64,000 nucleotides of DNA from Sphingobacterium nematocida. GTDB taxonomy: Bacteria > Bacteroidota > Bacteroidia > Sphingobacteriales > Sphingobacteriaceae. Positions 1 through 8,806 of the stretch are shown one piece after another. The first letter of the stretch is position 1. Every line of letters starts with the position of its first letter. Made by a program: the position numbers and the translations under genes. Location of the stretch: assembly GCF_900168125.1 (NCBI RefSeq), contig NZ_FUZF01000015.1, positions 62,001 through 126,000 on the forward strand. Direction: 5' to 3'. The notes under the pieces were generated by a model. It saw only the letters and a program-made list of their open reading frames with translations, ran no database searches and was not told the origin of the DNA.

Positions 1-1113
1 GCGAGACAGGAGATCTGGAAGATCATGGAAAAGCACAAAGCGAAATCCGTAGTCAAGTCCAAGTCTATGGCCACCGAAGAGATTGAACTCAACCATTTTC
101 TCAACGACAAAGGAGTTGACACGATCGAAAGTGATTTAGGAGAATACATCATTCAACTGTTGGATCACAAACCTTATCATTTTGTGACGCCGGCAATGCA
201 CCTCAGTCTAGAAGACATTGCTAAGCTATTTCACGAAAAATTCGATACCCCCTTAGATGCAACCGCCGAACAACTCACGATGAAAGCACGCGAACTGTTA
301 CGGTCACATTATACCAACGCTGATATAGGCATATCAGGCGCTAATTTTTTGATAGCCGATTCAGGAAGTATTGCTATTACCGAAAATGAAGGCAATGCCC
401 GACTGACTACCACCTTTCCGAAGGTACATATCGCTGTCGTAGGTATTGAAAAAATATTACCAAGTCTGGCCGACCTAGACCTATTCTGGCCCTTACTTGC
501 TTCACATGGAACAGGTCAAAACCTCACCGTGTACAACAGCATTTTGAGCGGGCCACGACTAGACACCGATACTGACGGGCCAGACGAAATGTATGTTGTC
601 CTATTGGACAACGGGCGCTCACATCTTCTAGAAAAGAAAGAGCAACGTCAAGGATTGTACTGTATCCGTTGCGGATCCTGCCTTAATGTATGTCCAATCT
701 ATCAAAACATAGGCGGACATACCTACGAAACCACCTATCAGGGACCGATTGGTTCGTTGATTTCACCGCATCTGAGTGGCATGAAAGAATTCAAACACCT
801 ATCCTATGCTTCCAGCCTCTGCGGCAAATGCACCGAGGTCTGTCCAGTAGGAATAGATATACAGAAAATGCTTTTATTAAATCGTCGGGATGCCGTACAA
901 GAAGACCTAACACCACCTATGGAAAAGCGAATGTGGAAAGGTTTTACCTATGCGATCCAAAGACGTAAACTCATAGATTTTTTCGGCGGTAAACTTAAGA
1001 ATTTCTTTGCCCGCAATTTCTTCAAGAAAGCTTGGGGTCCGAATAGAGCACTTCCTGAATTCCCAAAGAAATCCTTTGCACAGCAATGGAAGGAAAAGGA
1101 GAAACAGCATTAA
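1..1113 (+). CDS. lutB: LutB-like lactate utilization iron-sulfur protein (5' partial)
   Basis: The reading frame is open from the first base of the window, so the N-terminus lies outside; the ATG at 25 is internal. The visible part has the LUD domain (for example SGANFLIADSGSIAITENEG) followed by a ferredoxin-like module with two 4Fe-4S motifs, CIRCGSCLNVCP and CGKCTEVCPVGID. In the Lut family LutA, LutB and LutC oxidise L-lactate to pyruvate in the cytoplasm, with LutB as the iron-sulfur subunit. LutB proteins are about 460 aa, so roughly 90 residues are missing. No lutC follows: the gene ends in a strong palindrome shared with convergent serS, so it closes its operon and its partners would be upstream of the window. 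Confidence 0.9.
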   Translation, partial: ARQEIWKIMEKHKAKSVVKSKSMATEEIELNHFLNDKGVDTIESDLGEYIIQLLDHKPYHFVTPAMHLSLEDIAKLFHEKFDTPLDATAEQLTMKARELLRSHYTNADIGISGANFLIADSGSIAITENEGNARLTTTFPKVHIAVVGIEKILPSLADLDLFWPLLASHGTGQNLTVYNSILSGPRLDTDTDGPDEMYVVLLDNGRSHLLEKKEQRQGLYCIRCGSCLNVCPIYQNIGGHTYETTYQGPIGSLISPHLSGMKEFKHLSYASSLCGKCTEVCPVGIDIQKMLLLNRRDAVQEDLTPPMEKRMWKGFTYAIQRRKLIDFFGGKLKNFFARNFFKKAWGPNRALPEFPKKSFAQQWKEKEKQH

Positions 1114-1150
1114 AAAAAGCGAGCCTAGGCTCGCTTTTTTTAATGCTGTT
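1103..1150. terminator. 48-bp perfect palindrome, bidirectional terminator lutB/serS
   Basis: A perfect inverted repeat (outer arm AACAGCATT, inner GCGAGCCT/AGGCTCGC flanked by A7 and T7) lies between two convergent genes. It contains the lutB stop codon (1111-1113) and reaches into the serS stop (1149-1151). The GC stem followed by a T run on either strand fits intrinsic termination in both directions. Confidence 0.9.
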
Positions 1151-2420
1151 AATCAATATATTCAAAGCCCGTATACGGCACCAAAACCGCCGGAATCTTA
1201 ATCCCTTTCTCGGTTTGATTGTTCTCTAAAATAGAAGCCACAATACGAGGCAAAGCCAAAGCCGATCCATTCAATGTATGTGCCAGCTGCATTTTGCCGT
1301 CTTCATTCTTGAAGCGTACTTTCAATCGATTAGATTGATAAGTTTCAAAATTAGATACAGAAGACACCTCCAACCAACGTTCCTGTGCAGCACTGAACAC
1401 CTCCATATCGTAAGTCAAAGCAGCAGTAAAACTCATATCACCGCCACAAAGACGAAGCACGCGGTAAGGTAGCTCCAATTTCTGCAACAGACCTTGTATA
1501 TAAGCGCTCATCTCTTCGATCACTTCATAAGACTTAGCCGGATGCACGATCTGTACAGCCTCTACTTTGTCAAACTGATGCAGACGGTTTAGGCCACGCA
1601 CGTGTGCACCATACGATCCCGCCTCTCTACGAAAACAAGGTGTATAAGCACAGTGTCTGATCGGAAACTGCTCTTCTTTCACGATCACATCGCGATACAG
1701 ATTAGTTACGGGCACTTCTGCTGTAGGGATAAGATAAAGATCATCATTTGTAACATGGTACATTTGACCTTCCTTATCTGGCAATTGCCCCGTTGCAAAA
1801 GCAGATGCTTCATTGACCATTATTGGCACTTCTACCTCAGTATAGCCTGCTTCAGCAGCCTGATCGAGAAAATAATTGATCAACGCACGTTGCAAGCGGG
1901 CACCTTTACCCTTATAAACCGGGAATCCCGCACCTGTTACTTTTACACCAAGCTCCAGATCTACGATATCGTATTTTGTCAGCAGTTCCCAATGCGGCAA
2001 CTTACCTTCGCCCAACTCTGGTATAGTACCATTTGTCAGTACCACCTCATTCTCTTCAGGAGTTATCCCCACCGGCACCGAGCTATGCGGCAAATTAGGC
2101 AATTGCACGATTTTATAGTTCAATTCCTGCTCTACCTGAGATAATCTCTCCGTAAACTCTTTCAGTTGCTCTTTGTATCCGGAGGATTTTGCTTTAATGG
2201 ATTCGGCTTCTTCTTTCTTTCCCTGACGCATCAAATCACCAATTTGCTTAGCGGACGAATTTGCTTCAGCAGCAATAGCGTCGGACTCGTTCTGAATCTG
2301 ACGGCGTTGTTCATCCAAGCTAATGATTTCATCAACCAAAGCCACATCTTTAAAGTTTTTCACAGCCAATCTTTCAATGACTGCATCCCTGTTTTCTCGG
2401 ATAAAATTTAACTGCAACAT
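1149..2420 (-). CDS. serS: Seryl-tRNA synthetase
   Basis: 423 aa, the normal length for bacterial SerRS, a class II cytoplasmic enzyme that charges tRNA-Ser (and tRNA-Sec where present) with serine. The N-terminal 110 residues are rich in charged heptads, matching the antiparallel coiled-coil arm that grips the long variable arm of the tRNA. The catalytic core shows motif 2 (CFRREAGSYG...RGLNRLHQFDKVE) and motif 3 (LNGSALALPRIVASILENNQ). The start is the ATG at 2420; a TATCTTTG box on the minus strand at 2441-2448 lies 20 nt upstream. Convergent with lutB, divergent from rsmI. Confidence 0.97.
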   Translation of the reverse strand: MLQLNFIRENRDAVIERLAVKNFKDVALVDEIISLDEQRRQIQNESDAIAAEANSSAKQIGDLMRQGKKEEAESIKAKSSGYKEQLKEFTERLSQVEQELNYKIVQLPNLPHSSVPVGITPEENEVVLTNGTIPELGEGKLPHWELLTKYDIVDLELGVKVTGAGFPVYKGKGARLQRALINYFLDQAAEAGYTEVEVPIMVNEASAFATGQLPDKEGQMYHVTNDDLYLIPTAEVPVTNLYRDVIVKEEQFPIRHCAYTPCFRREAGSYGAHVRGLNRLHQFDKVEAVQIVHPAKSYEVIEEMSAYIQGLLQKLELPYRVLRLCGGDMSFTAALTYDMEVFSAAQERWLEVSSVSNFETYQSNRLKVRFKNEDGKMQLAHTLNGSALALPRIVASILENNQTEKGIKIPAVLVPYTGFEYID

Positions 2421-2440
2421 ATATTTTGAGTTTTATGTCG

Positions 2441-2448
2441 CAAAGATA
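2441..2448 (-). promoter_or_regulatory. Bacteroidetes -7 box for serS
   Basis: TATCTTTG on the minus strand matches the Bacteroidetes TAnnTTTG -7 consensus and lies 20 nt before the serS ATG, giving a leader of only about 15 nt. No clear -33 TTTG is visible. Confidence 0.6.
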
Positions 2449-2511
2449 ACCATTTATGTCGCTCGAGCCGTGACTAGCTCACACTTTTTTCCGCCTTTTA
2501 CTTAATTTCTT

Positions 2512-2519
2512 TACCTTTG
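2512..2519 (+). promoter_or_regulatory. -7 box for rsmI, nearly on the start codon
   Basis: TACCTTTG matches TAnnTTTG exactly. Only 3 nt separate it from the ATG at 2523, so transcription from it would give a leaderless or almost leaderless mRNA. It also overlaps the alternative TTG start at 2517, which argues for the ATG. Confidence 0.55.
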
Positions 2520-2522
2520 AGT

Positions 2523-3188
2523 ATGCTATACTTAGTCCCTACACCCATTGGCAACTTGGAGGACATGACCTTTAGAGCGATACGTATCCTCAAAGAGTCT
2601 GACCTTATACTTGCTGAAGATACACGTACCAGTGCACCACTATTAAAGCATTTTGGTATTGACAAGAAGGTTTTTGCACATCATCAGCATAACGAGCACA
2701 AGGCCGTCAATGAGATCATCCGTTTTTTAAAAGAAGGGCAGCAGATCGCGTTGATTTCAGATGCTGGCACACCCGCAATCTCCGACCCTGGCTTTTTATT
2801 AGTGAGAGAGGCTATAAAAGAAGGCATCACGGTACAGTGTTTACCGGGCGCAACAGCGTTTGTCCCTGCGCTCGTCAATTCAGGTTTACCCAATGACAAA
2901 TTTTGTTTTGAGGGCTTCTTACCGGTCAAAAAGGGCCGTCAAACCCGAATGAAGCAGCTTGCGGAAGAAAAAAGAACGATGATATTTTACGAGTCACCGC
3001 ACCGCCTGCTCAAAACCATTGAAGAGTTTATAACTTATTTTGGAGAAGATCGACAAGCGTCAATTTCCCGGGAACTTAGCAAACTCTATGAGGAGACCCA
3101 ACGCGGAACACTCGTCGAATTAAAGACCTACTACGAGAATAACCCAATCAAGGGAGAGTTTGTCTTTTGTGTCGCCGGACTAGAATAA
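2523..3188 (+). CDS. rsmI: 16S rRNA (cytidine1402-2'-O)-methyltransferase
   Basis: About 221 aa, typical for RsmI, which 2'-O-methylates C1402 of 16S rRNA in the decoding centre. Family signatures are present: VPTPIGNLEDMTFRA at the N-terminus, AEDTRTSAPLLKHF, and the SAM-site segment ALISDAGTPAISDPGF, as expected for the tetrapyrrole-methylase fold. A TTG two codons upstream would extend the frame, but the -7 box TACCTTTG overlaps it, so the ATG at 2523 is preferred. Divergent from serS, followed by a 114-nt gap. Confidence 0.93.
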   Translation: MLYLVPTPIGNLEDMTFRAIRILKESDLILAEDTRTSAPLLKHFGIDKKVFAHHQHNEHKAVNEIIRFLKEGQQIALISDAGTPAISDPGFLLVREAIKEGITVQCLPGATAFVPALVNSGLPNDKFCFEGFLPVKKGRQTRMKQLAEEKRTMIFYESPHRLLKTIEEFITYFGEDRQASISRELSKLYEETQRGTLVELKTYYENNPIKGEFVFCVAGLE

Positions 3189-3302
3189 CAAGATTCTAGC
3201 TTAATAAAAGTTTTATTACACTTGCGTGAATACAAAGCTTTTTAATTAAGTTTACTTAGCAGATATAGTTTATATATTGATCATTATCATTGTACAGAAA
3301 AA

Positions 3303-4022
3303 ATGAGTTTAGATAAGTTTATACAAGACGGACAAGACCTTAAAGTTGTAGAAAAAATATACAGCAAAATCGTCGACATGTTGACACATGGCGAATCATT
3401 GAGTTACATCGCTTTACAAAAAAAGCCGGCTGTAACCCTACTTCCTGATAGTATCGCTATCAGTAACAAACGTATTTTTCTTTGCGAATTCACCAAATTA
3501 GGACTAGCAACCAATTTTGAAATATTCTCTTGGAAGGATATTAAAGACATCGCGTTCAAAGAAGAAATATTTGGTTCTAAGGTAACCGTAATTCCATTTA
3601 CCGGAGAGAACCTGAGCATAGACTACATTCCTAAGACACAGGCCCGCAAGCTGTATCAGCTCATAAAAGAAGCGTTGGAAAATGTCAAAATCGAAAACGA
3701 AGAGCCAGCACCTGTTACAAAACCGATAGTTCCTATTCGTGATATTTACGAAGAGCCAAAGAGAGAAATCCCAACCCCCATCCAGCCGGCTTTCGAAGCA
3801 CCACAACAACCTCTGGTCGAGCAACCTATTGTTGTACAAGATAATACCCGAGTCGAGTCAACTCCAATTTTCGAAAGAACAGAATCTACACCTGGCGCTA
3901 CTGAGGTCGAAGAAGACGAAATCACACTAAAGTTGAAAAAACTGAAAGGACTGTTTGACAAACAATTGATCTCTCAAGCAGAATACGAAAGTAAGAAAGC
4001 AGAAATTCTATCTCAGTTATAA
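3303..4022 (+). CDS. PH-domain and SHOCT-domain protein
   Basis: 239 aa with three parts. Residues about 30-125 resemble a bacterial PH domain (SIAISNKRIFLCEF...FEIFSWKDIKDIAFKE...VTVIPFTGENLSIDYIP). A proline/glutamate-rich low-complexity linker follows (about 135-205). The C-terminal SHOCT motif is EITLKLKKLKGLFDKQLISQAEYESKKAEILSQL-like (residues about 206-239). SHOCT modules are short helical pairs often found at the ends of proteins of unknown role, and bPH domains act as adaptors. No signal peptide or membrane segment is seen, so it is probably cytoplasmic. It sits 8 nt upstream of lnt and may be co-transcribed. Specific function unknown. Confidence 0.8.
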   Translation: MSLDKFIQDGQDLKVVEKIYSKIVDMLTHGESLSYIALQKKPAVTLLPDSIAISNKRIFLCEFTKLGLATNFEIFSWKDIKDIAFKEEIFGSKVTVIPFTGENLSIDYIPKTQARKLYQLIKEALENVKIENEEPAPVTKPIVPIRDIYEEPKREIPTPIQPAFEAPQQPLVEQPIVVQDNTRVESTPIFERTESTPGATEVEEDEITLKLKKLKGLFDKQLISQAEYESKKAEILSQL

Positions 4023-4030
4023 CATAGCAC

Positions 4031-5674
4031 GTGAAACAAAACTATTTACTGGCACTACTCAGTGCCATTTTGCTCTGGCTTGCATGGCCACCAATCCCTT
4101 ACACTGGATTGCTATTGCTCGTAGGCTTTGTTCCTCTTTTGGTGGCTATCGAAAATATTATCCGGGGCAACTATAGCAAAAAGGGAGCGAAGATATTTCA
4201 AGTTGCTTTCTTAACGGGTTTTGTCTGGAATACGGCATCCATATATTGGGTATTCAACGCTATGAATGCGTTCTTGCCCACAGCGGTATCTTTATTTATC
4301 GCACTGATTCCTTATGCATTAGCCCCGCTACTTATGGCCTCGGCGTTTAGACTATACTATCAGATTCGTAAACAACGACACATTGCTGTAAGCTTTATTG
4401 GACTCGTGTCCTTATGGATCGGTTACGAATATCTGCACCAGACCTGGGGATTAGCCTTTCCTTGGATGAATCTAGGCAATGGACTCGCTAATGTCCATCA
4501 ATTGATACAATGGTACAGCTTTACAGGTGTGTACGGTGGTACACTTTGGATTTGGTTAACCAATATCTTTGCTTTCCTTTTGTATTGGCAATACAAAGAA
4601 AAAGTCGCCGCCTTTTCGCAAAAAAAATTAATGATTGGGCTACTATCGACAGTTCTATTGCCGATAACCGTTTCTTTAATTCAATATTTTAGTTACGAGG
4701 AGCACATCAACCCTTCTGAAGTTGTTGTCGTGCAGCCCAGTATTGACCCTTACCAGAAGTTCGGTTCCATCACGCCGGCAGAACAGCTAGACAAACTATT
4801 CAAGCTCTCGGAAAGTGTAGCCAAACCCAACACCGAGTTTTTCCTGTGGCCAGAAACAGCTATCTCCGATCGTAATGGAATCAATGAAGAGGATTTTAGA
4901 GCGTATCCAGCTTACGAAAACAGTGTTTCTTTTTTGGAGAAGTACCACAATGGTAATATTCTCTCTGGAATCGAAAGCTACCTCGTCTATTCCGACCAGA
5001 AAACACCAACAGCTCGTCCATTTGGAGATAAGTATCTCGACAGCTTTAACGCGGCAGTATTGATTGACGGATCAAGCAAAGTACAATTTTACCACAAATC
5101 TAAGCTGGTACCAGGGGTAGAGCAAATGCCTTTTGGCAAAGCGCTATCTTTTATGAAGCCACTTTTTGAACACTTTGGCGGTACTACAGGTGGTTACGGT
5201 CACGACAAAGAGCCTTCTGTGTTTTACAGCCAGAGCGGTATCGGTTCTGCACCGGTAATCTGTTACGAATCTATCTGGGGCATATACGTTGCCGAATACA
5301 TAAAAAAAGGAGCACAGTTTATCGCAATCGTCACCAATGACGGCTGGTGGAAAGACACTTCTGGCAAGGACCAGCACATGTCCTATGCCAAACTAAGAGC
5401 TATCGAGAATAGACGTTGGGTCGCTCGCTCGGCCAATACCGGAATATCTGGGTTTATCAATCAACGTGGCGATATCGTACAACAGACAGAATGGTGGGTT
5501 CCTGCAGCACTCAGCCAGGAGATCAATTTGAATGAGGATATCACATTTTACACACAATATGGCGATCTTATTGCCTATTTGGGTTTATTGGGCTGCTTGG
5601 CCAGTGCACTACTCTTATTGATCCCAATCCCGAATCAGAAAAAAAATACAAAGAAATACACGCACAATAATTAA
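4031..5674 (+). CDS. lnt: Apolipoprotein N-acyltransferase
   Basis: 547 aa inner-membrane enzyme that adds the third acyl chain to the N-terminal cysteine of lipoproteins. The N-terminal half has about six hydrophobic helices; the C-terminal half is a nitrilase-type domain with the expected triad region: Glu in WPETAISD, Lys in HKSKLVPGVEQMPF, Cys in VICYESIWG. A last hydrophobic helix (LIAYLGLLGCLASALLLLIP) precedes the charged tail. It starts with GTG at 4031, 8 nt after the PH-SHOCT gene, and is followed closely by a cysteine desulfurase that has its own promoter box. The many lipoproteins in this window are its likely clients. Confidence 0.95.
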   Translation: MKQNYLLALLSAILLWLAWPPIPYTGLLLLVGFVPLLVAIENIIRGNYSKKGAKIFQVAFLTGFVWNTASIYWVFNAMNAFLPTAVSLFIALIPYALAPLLMASAFRLYYQIRKQRHIAVSFIGLVSLWIGYEYLHQTWGLAFPWMNLGNGLANVHQLIQWYSFTGVYGGTLWIWLTNIFAFLLYWQYKEKVAAFSQKKLMIGLLSTVLLPITVSLIQYFSYEEHINPSEVVVVQPSIDPYQKFGSITPAEQLDKLFKLSESVAKPNTEFFLWPETAISDRNGINEEDFRAYPAYENSVSFLEKYHNGNILSGIESYLVYSDQKTPTARPFGDKYLDSFNAAVLIDGSSKVQFYHKSKLVPGVEQMPFGKALSFMKPLFEHFGGTTGGYGHDKEPSVFYSQSGIGSAPVICYESIWGIYVAEYIKKGAQFIAIVTNDGWWKDTSGKDQHMSYAKLRAIENRRWVARSANTGISGFINQRGDIVQQTEWWVPAALSQEINLNEDITFYTQYGDLIAYLGLLGCLASALLLLIPIPNQKKNTKKYTHNN

Positions 5675-5679
5675 TTTTG
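5672..5679 (+). promoter_or_regulatory. -7 box directly before the cysteine desulfurase ATG
   Basis: TAATTTTG fits TAnnTTTG. It overlaps the lnt stop region and leaves only 4 nt before the ATG at 5684, implying a nearly leaderless transcript. Confidence 0.45.
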
Positions 5680-5683
5680 CTAC

Positions 5684-6817
5684 ATGCAAGTATATCTAGA
5701 CAACGCAGCTACTACAGCACTTGATCCTGAGGTCATTGAAGTCATGACGGCTACTATGCAAAATGATTTTGGGAATCCATCATCCATACACACGCATGGT
5801 AGACAAGTAAAGACTATTATCGAAAAAGCGAGAAAAACCATTGCCAACTTACTGCACGCCTCTCCTTCCGAAATCTTCTTTACTTCAGGGGGAACCGAAG
5901 CGGACAATATGGCTATTTTTCGTTCTATTGAAGATTTTGGCATCACACATGCCATCACCTCCCCTATTGAGCACCATGCAGTACTGCACACCTTAGAAGA
6001 GCTCGAAAAATCTGGAAAAATCCATCTCGATATATTAAATCTAGATAGTGAAGGACATATAGATCTACAACATCTAGAACAGCTCCTAGCCTCCAACCCT
6101 CGCAGCTTTGTTTCGATTATGCAAGCCAACAACGAGATAGGCAACCTTACTGACTTACACCAAGTATCCGAGATATGTCAACGATATAATGCGGTATTGC
6201 ATTCGGATACGGTCCAGACAATGGGCCATTATACGCACAATCTTTCGGAACTTAAAATAGATTTCATCACTGGAGCTGGCCATAAATTTCATGGACCCAA
6301 AGGTGTCGGGTTTTTATATATCAACGGTAAGAACAAAATCAAACCTTTAATCTATGGTGGGGCCCAAGAGCGCAACATGCGTGGTGGGACCGAGAATGTT
6401 TATGGTATAGCCGGCATAGCGCGTGCCCTCGAAATTGCCTATCGCGATATGGAGGAACATCATGCCTACATTCAAGGGTTGAAAAGCTACATGATTAATG
6501 AATTGTCTAAGGCTATACCTGATATCCAGTTCAATGGCTGTACAGATCCTAACCGTTCCCTCTACACCGTGGTGAATGTGTCACTACCTTGTACAGAGAT
6601 GGCCGATGTATTATTGTTCAATCTTGATATCATGGGAATCTCCGCATCCGGCGGTAGCGCATGCAGTTCAGGATCCGACATAGGTTCACACGTCCTTACT
6701 GGAATCAAAGTTGATAGCGCGAGACCATCTGTACGCTTTTCTTTCTGTAAATGGAATACCAAAGAGGAAATAGACTTTGTTGTAGAAAAGTTAAAAGAAA
6801 TCTGCGAACATAAATAA
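5684..6817 (+). CDS. Cysteine desulfurase, IscS/NifS family
   Basis: 377 aa PLP enzyme that removes sulfur from L-cysteine for Fe-S clusters and tRNA thiolation. Visible marks are the N-terminal VYLDNAATTALDPEV, the PLP-lysine motif GAGHKFHGPKGVGF, the substrate loop RGGTENVYGIAG, and the mobile sulfur-accepting Cys in SGGSACSSGSDIGSHVL. The SSGS loop type is that of group I (IscS/NifS) enzymes. No iscU or Fe-S scaffold gene is adjacent, so its partner cannot be named from context. The ATG at 5684 follows a -7 box by 4 nt. Confidence 0.93.
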   Translation: MQVYLDNAATTALDPEVIEVMTATMQNDFGNPSSIHTHGRQVKTIIEKARKTIANLLHASPSEIFFTSGGTEADNMAIFRSIEDFGITHAITSPIEHHAVLHTLEELEKSGKIHLDILNLDSEGHIDLQHLEQLLASNPRSFVSIMQANNEIGNLTDLHQVSEICQRYNAVLHSDTVQTMGHYTHNLSELKIDFITGAGHKFHGPKGVGFLYINGKNKIKPLIYGGAQERNMRGGTENVYGIAGIARALEIAYRDMEEHHAYIQGLKSYMINELSKAIPDIQFNGCTDPNRSLYTVVNVSLPCTEMADVLLFNLDIMGISASGGSACSSGSDIGSHVLTGIKVDSARPSVRFSFCKWNTKEEIDFVVEKLKEICEHK

Positions 6818-6821
6818 AATA

Positions 6822-6847
6822 AAAAAGGAACTTTACAGTTCCTTTTT
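6822..6847. terminator. Bidirectional terminator, desulfurase/NlpE-like gene
   Basis: The stem AAAAAGGAACT / AGTTCCTTTTT with a 4-nt loop lies between two convergent genes and has A/T runs on both sides. Confidence 0.85.
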
Positions 6848-6857
6848 CTATTCTAAT

Positions 6858-7274
6858 CTATTCCAACCGCGCTAGCTGATAGCGTTCGGCCAAGTCGCCA
6901 GTTATTTCATTCCCAGACAGATCCAACTGTACAAGAATTTCACTTTCGATCTTATATTTATAATCGACACCGTCCAGTATCAATTTATTCTTTTCAATCT
7001 CCCAGTTTCCTTCTTTCACAAACTGATCATCCGATTTACCATCGTACATATAGGTGAGCGTATACGAATGGTTACGGTGCAATTCCAGTACAGTACTGAT
7101 CGCATCACAGTCTACACAAGGAAGACTTCCAGCATACACGCCTACGATATTTGCGGCCAATAACTCTACACTCTCCAGCTTATCCTTTGCTGTAGTTCTC
7201 TTTTTATTGTTTATACAACCAACAAAAAGAACTGTTGCTATTAAAGCAGTCGATATGTAGGCGAAAATCCGCAT
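6858..7274 (-). CDS. NlpE N-terminal-domain lipoprotein
   Basis: 138 aa with a signal peptide and lipobox ending LFVGC, so an outer- or inner-membrane lipoprotein. The mature part carries the NlpE N-terminal motif VGVYAGSLPCVDCDAISTVLELHRNHSYTL, with the CxxC pair kept, followed by WEIEKNKLILDG. In E. coli NlpE senses lipoprotein-sorting or copper and redox stress and signals to Cpx. This copy has only the N-terminal domain, which is common in Bacteroidetes, where its role is not settled. Convergent with the desulfurase gene. Confidence 0.85.
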   Translation of the reverse strand: MRIFAYISTALIATVLFVGCINNKKRTTAKDKLESVELLAANIVGVYAGSLPCVDCDAISTVLELHRNHSYTLTYMYDGKSDDQFVKEGNWEIEKNKLILDGVDYKYKIESEILVQLDLSGNEITGDLAERYQLARLE

Positions 7275-7342
7275 TTGTACTTCTTTCTAAGGGAAGTTCA
7301 AAAACAGTACCAAAAATTAGTTTTTAACAGATTTTGCCCTAC

Positions 7343-7675
7343 TTAATAGTCATCGTCATCATCCAGTCCACGTAGAAGATTCAATGCCGCTTGCAATTCG
7401 CCCATAGCATGCCTATTCCGCATCTTATTTGCAACTAATATCCCCTTTTCGTAAATCAGTTCTGCTGCCTCCTTTTCGTTTTGCTTCTCTAGAAATTTCG
7501 CGTAATGATAGTAAGTCCCCACATAATCCGGATATACAGACACTAGATTCTCAAATCCAGCCCTACTTCGATCCTGGTCATCCAATTTAACATACTCCAT
7601 GGTGAGGGCATAGTGCAAGAATGGATCATTGGGGGTTTCCTTTATAAAGTCGTTAAGCTGCGCAATCCTATCCAT
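7343..7675 (-). CDS. Small TPR-repeat protein
   Basis: 110 aa, without signal peptide, made of two to three helix pairs of TPR type (FLHYALTMEYVKLDDQDRSRAGFENLVSVYPDY and TYYHYAKFLEKQNEKEAAELIYEKGILVA), ending in an acidic DDDDDY tail. TPR proteins act as protein-protein adaptors; no partner can be inferred. It is a separate unit from the NlpE-like gene, 68 nt away. Confidence 0.75.
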   Translation of the reverse strand: MDRIAQLNDFIKETPNDPFLHYALTMEYVKLDDQDRSRAGFENLVSVYPDYVGTYYHYAKFLEKQNEKEAAELIYEKGILVANKMRNRHAMGELQAALNLLRGLDDDDDY

Positions 7676-7785
7676 AGGTATTAAAGTTTAGTGATAATCT
7701 ACAAAGAAAACCAAAGCCTATCAAAAAACAAAATACAACTTCTCTAATGCCGCAAAACGCAACAGAAACCCAGTTGACCACAGTA

Positions 7786-7911
7786 CGTCATTTCGCTGTG
7801 TACCGAATTTATTCGGGGACCGTAGCAGAGAACGCCGTAGGGCTCAACGTAGTTAAATCTATCGATGAAAAGAATTAACGTCATAGATTTCTCCACAGGG
7901 CCGAAATGACG
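7786..7911. repeat. Dispersed CGTCATTTCG...CGAAATGACG element, copy a
   Basis: 126 bp with perfectly inverted 10-bp ends. The interior shares ACCGAATTTATTCGGGGACC and a GTAGGGCTC-type segment with the copies inside the CRISPR-like array (for example 25388-25517) and near 29687. It is a non-coding, REP/MITE-like family seen at least nine times in this window, always between genes or within the array. Confidence 0.8.
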
Positions 7912-7974
7912 AGAAGCATATTTTCAACGCGCAACCCAATATTATGCACGCATAGGATTTTACAAAATTTTGAC

Positions 7975-7982
7975 TATATTTG
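7975..7982 (+). promoter_or_regulatory. -7 box for etfB-etfA
   Basis: TATATTTG matches TAnnTTTG, 50 nt upstream of the etfB ATG. Confidence 0.5.
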
Positions 7983-8032
7983 ATAAATAAACTTAAGTGT
8001 AAATCAGTAGATTTGAAATAAAAGATTAGTAT

Positions 8033-8770
8033 ATGAAGATATTAGTATGTATAAGTAATGTCCCTGACACTACATCGAAAATAACATTTTCCAACGAAAA
8101 CACGACCTTTAATTCGACTGGCGTTCAATACATCATCAACCCATACGACGAGATTGCTCTATCCAAAGCGGTTGATCTAGCCGTAGCAGCTAGCGGTTCC
8201 GTTACGGTAATCACCGTCGGAGATGCTGCTACCGAACCGACCATCCGTAAGGCATTAGCGATAGGTGCCGACAATGCGGTACGTATCAATGCATCACCTT
8301 CCGATGCTTGGTTTGTAGCCAATCAAATCGCCGCCTATGCCAAAAACAACAGTTTCGATCTGATCTTGACAGGCCGTGAATCCATCGATTATAATGGAAC
8401 TCAGGTAGCTGCCATGTTAGGAGAGCTGTTAGGCATGCCATCCGTATCTATTGCCAAAGGCTTGCACATCGAAAATGGCCAAGTCAGTGTTGAACGTGAA
8501 ATCGAAGGCGGTAAAGAAGTTCTAACGGCGTCATTGCCTATTGTTATCGGTGCGGCCGAAGGGGTAGCCGAACCTAAAATCCCGAATATGCGCGGTATCA
8601 TGAGTGCGCGAACAAAACCTTTAGAGGTAATCGAACCTATCGCTGTAGATTCCTTTACAAAAATCACATCGTATGCGACTCCAGCGCCAAGAGGTAGCGT
8701 AACCTTAGTGAAGGAAGATCAGGTTGAAGAACTTGTCAACCTATTACACAATGAAGCGAAAGTAATCTAA
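8033..8770 (+). CDS. etfB: Electron transfer flavoprotein, beta subunit
   Basis: 245 aa, the normal size. EtfB, with EtfA, forms a soluble FAD/AMP heterodimer that passes electrons from acyl-CoA dehydrogenases to the quinone pool. Signatures are ILVCISNVPDTTSKI at the N-terminus, NPYDEIALSKAVDL, ILTGRESIDYNGTQVAAMLGELLGMP and the C-terminal PIVIGAAEGVAEPKIPNMRGIMSARTKPLEV. It is followed 36 nt later by etfA in the usual order, so both are one operon. The dehydrogenase partners are not in the window. Confidence 0.95.
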   Translation: MKILVCISNVPDTTSKITFSNENTTFNSTGVQYIINPYDEIALSKAVDLAVAASGSVTVITVGDAATEPTIRKALAIGADNAVRINASPSDAWFVANQIAAYAKNNSFDLILTGRESIDYNGTQVAAMLGELLGMPSVSIAKGLHIENGQVSVEREIEGGKEVLTASLPIVIGAAEGVAEPKIPNMRGIMSARTKPLEVIEPIAVDSFTKITSYATPAPRGSVTLVKEDQVEELVNLLHNEAKVI

Positions 8771-8806
8771 CAAAGGTTATCTTCAAACTATAAAAAAAGA
8801 ATTCTT

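Larger units (their letters stand above)
7676..8032. other. 357-nt intergenic region: dispersed repeat plus etfB promoter
   Basis: This stretch holds one copy of the CGTCATTTCG-ended repeat (7786-7911) and the -7 box TATATTTG (7975-7982) 50 nt upstream of etfB. No credible ORF is visible. Confidence 0.7.

Noticed and set aside
1602..2144. 180-codon ORF antisense to serS
   Set aside because: Shadow frame of a fully supported seryl-tRNA synthetase.
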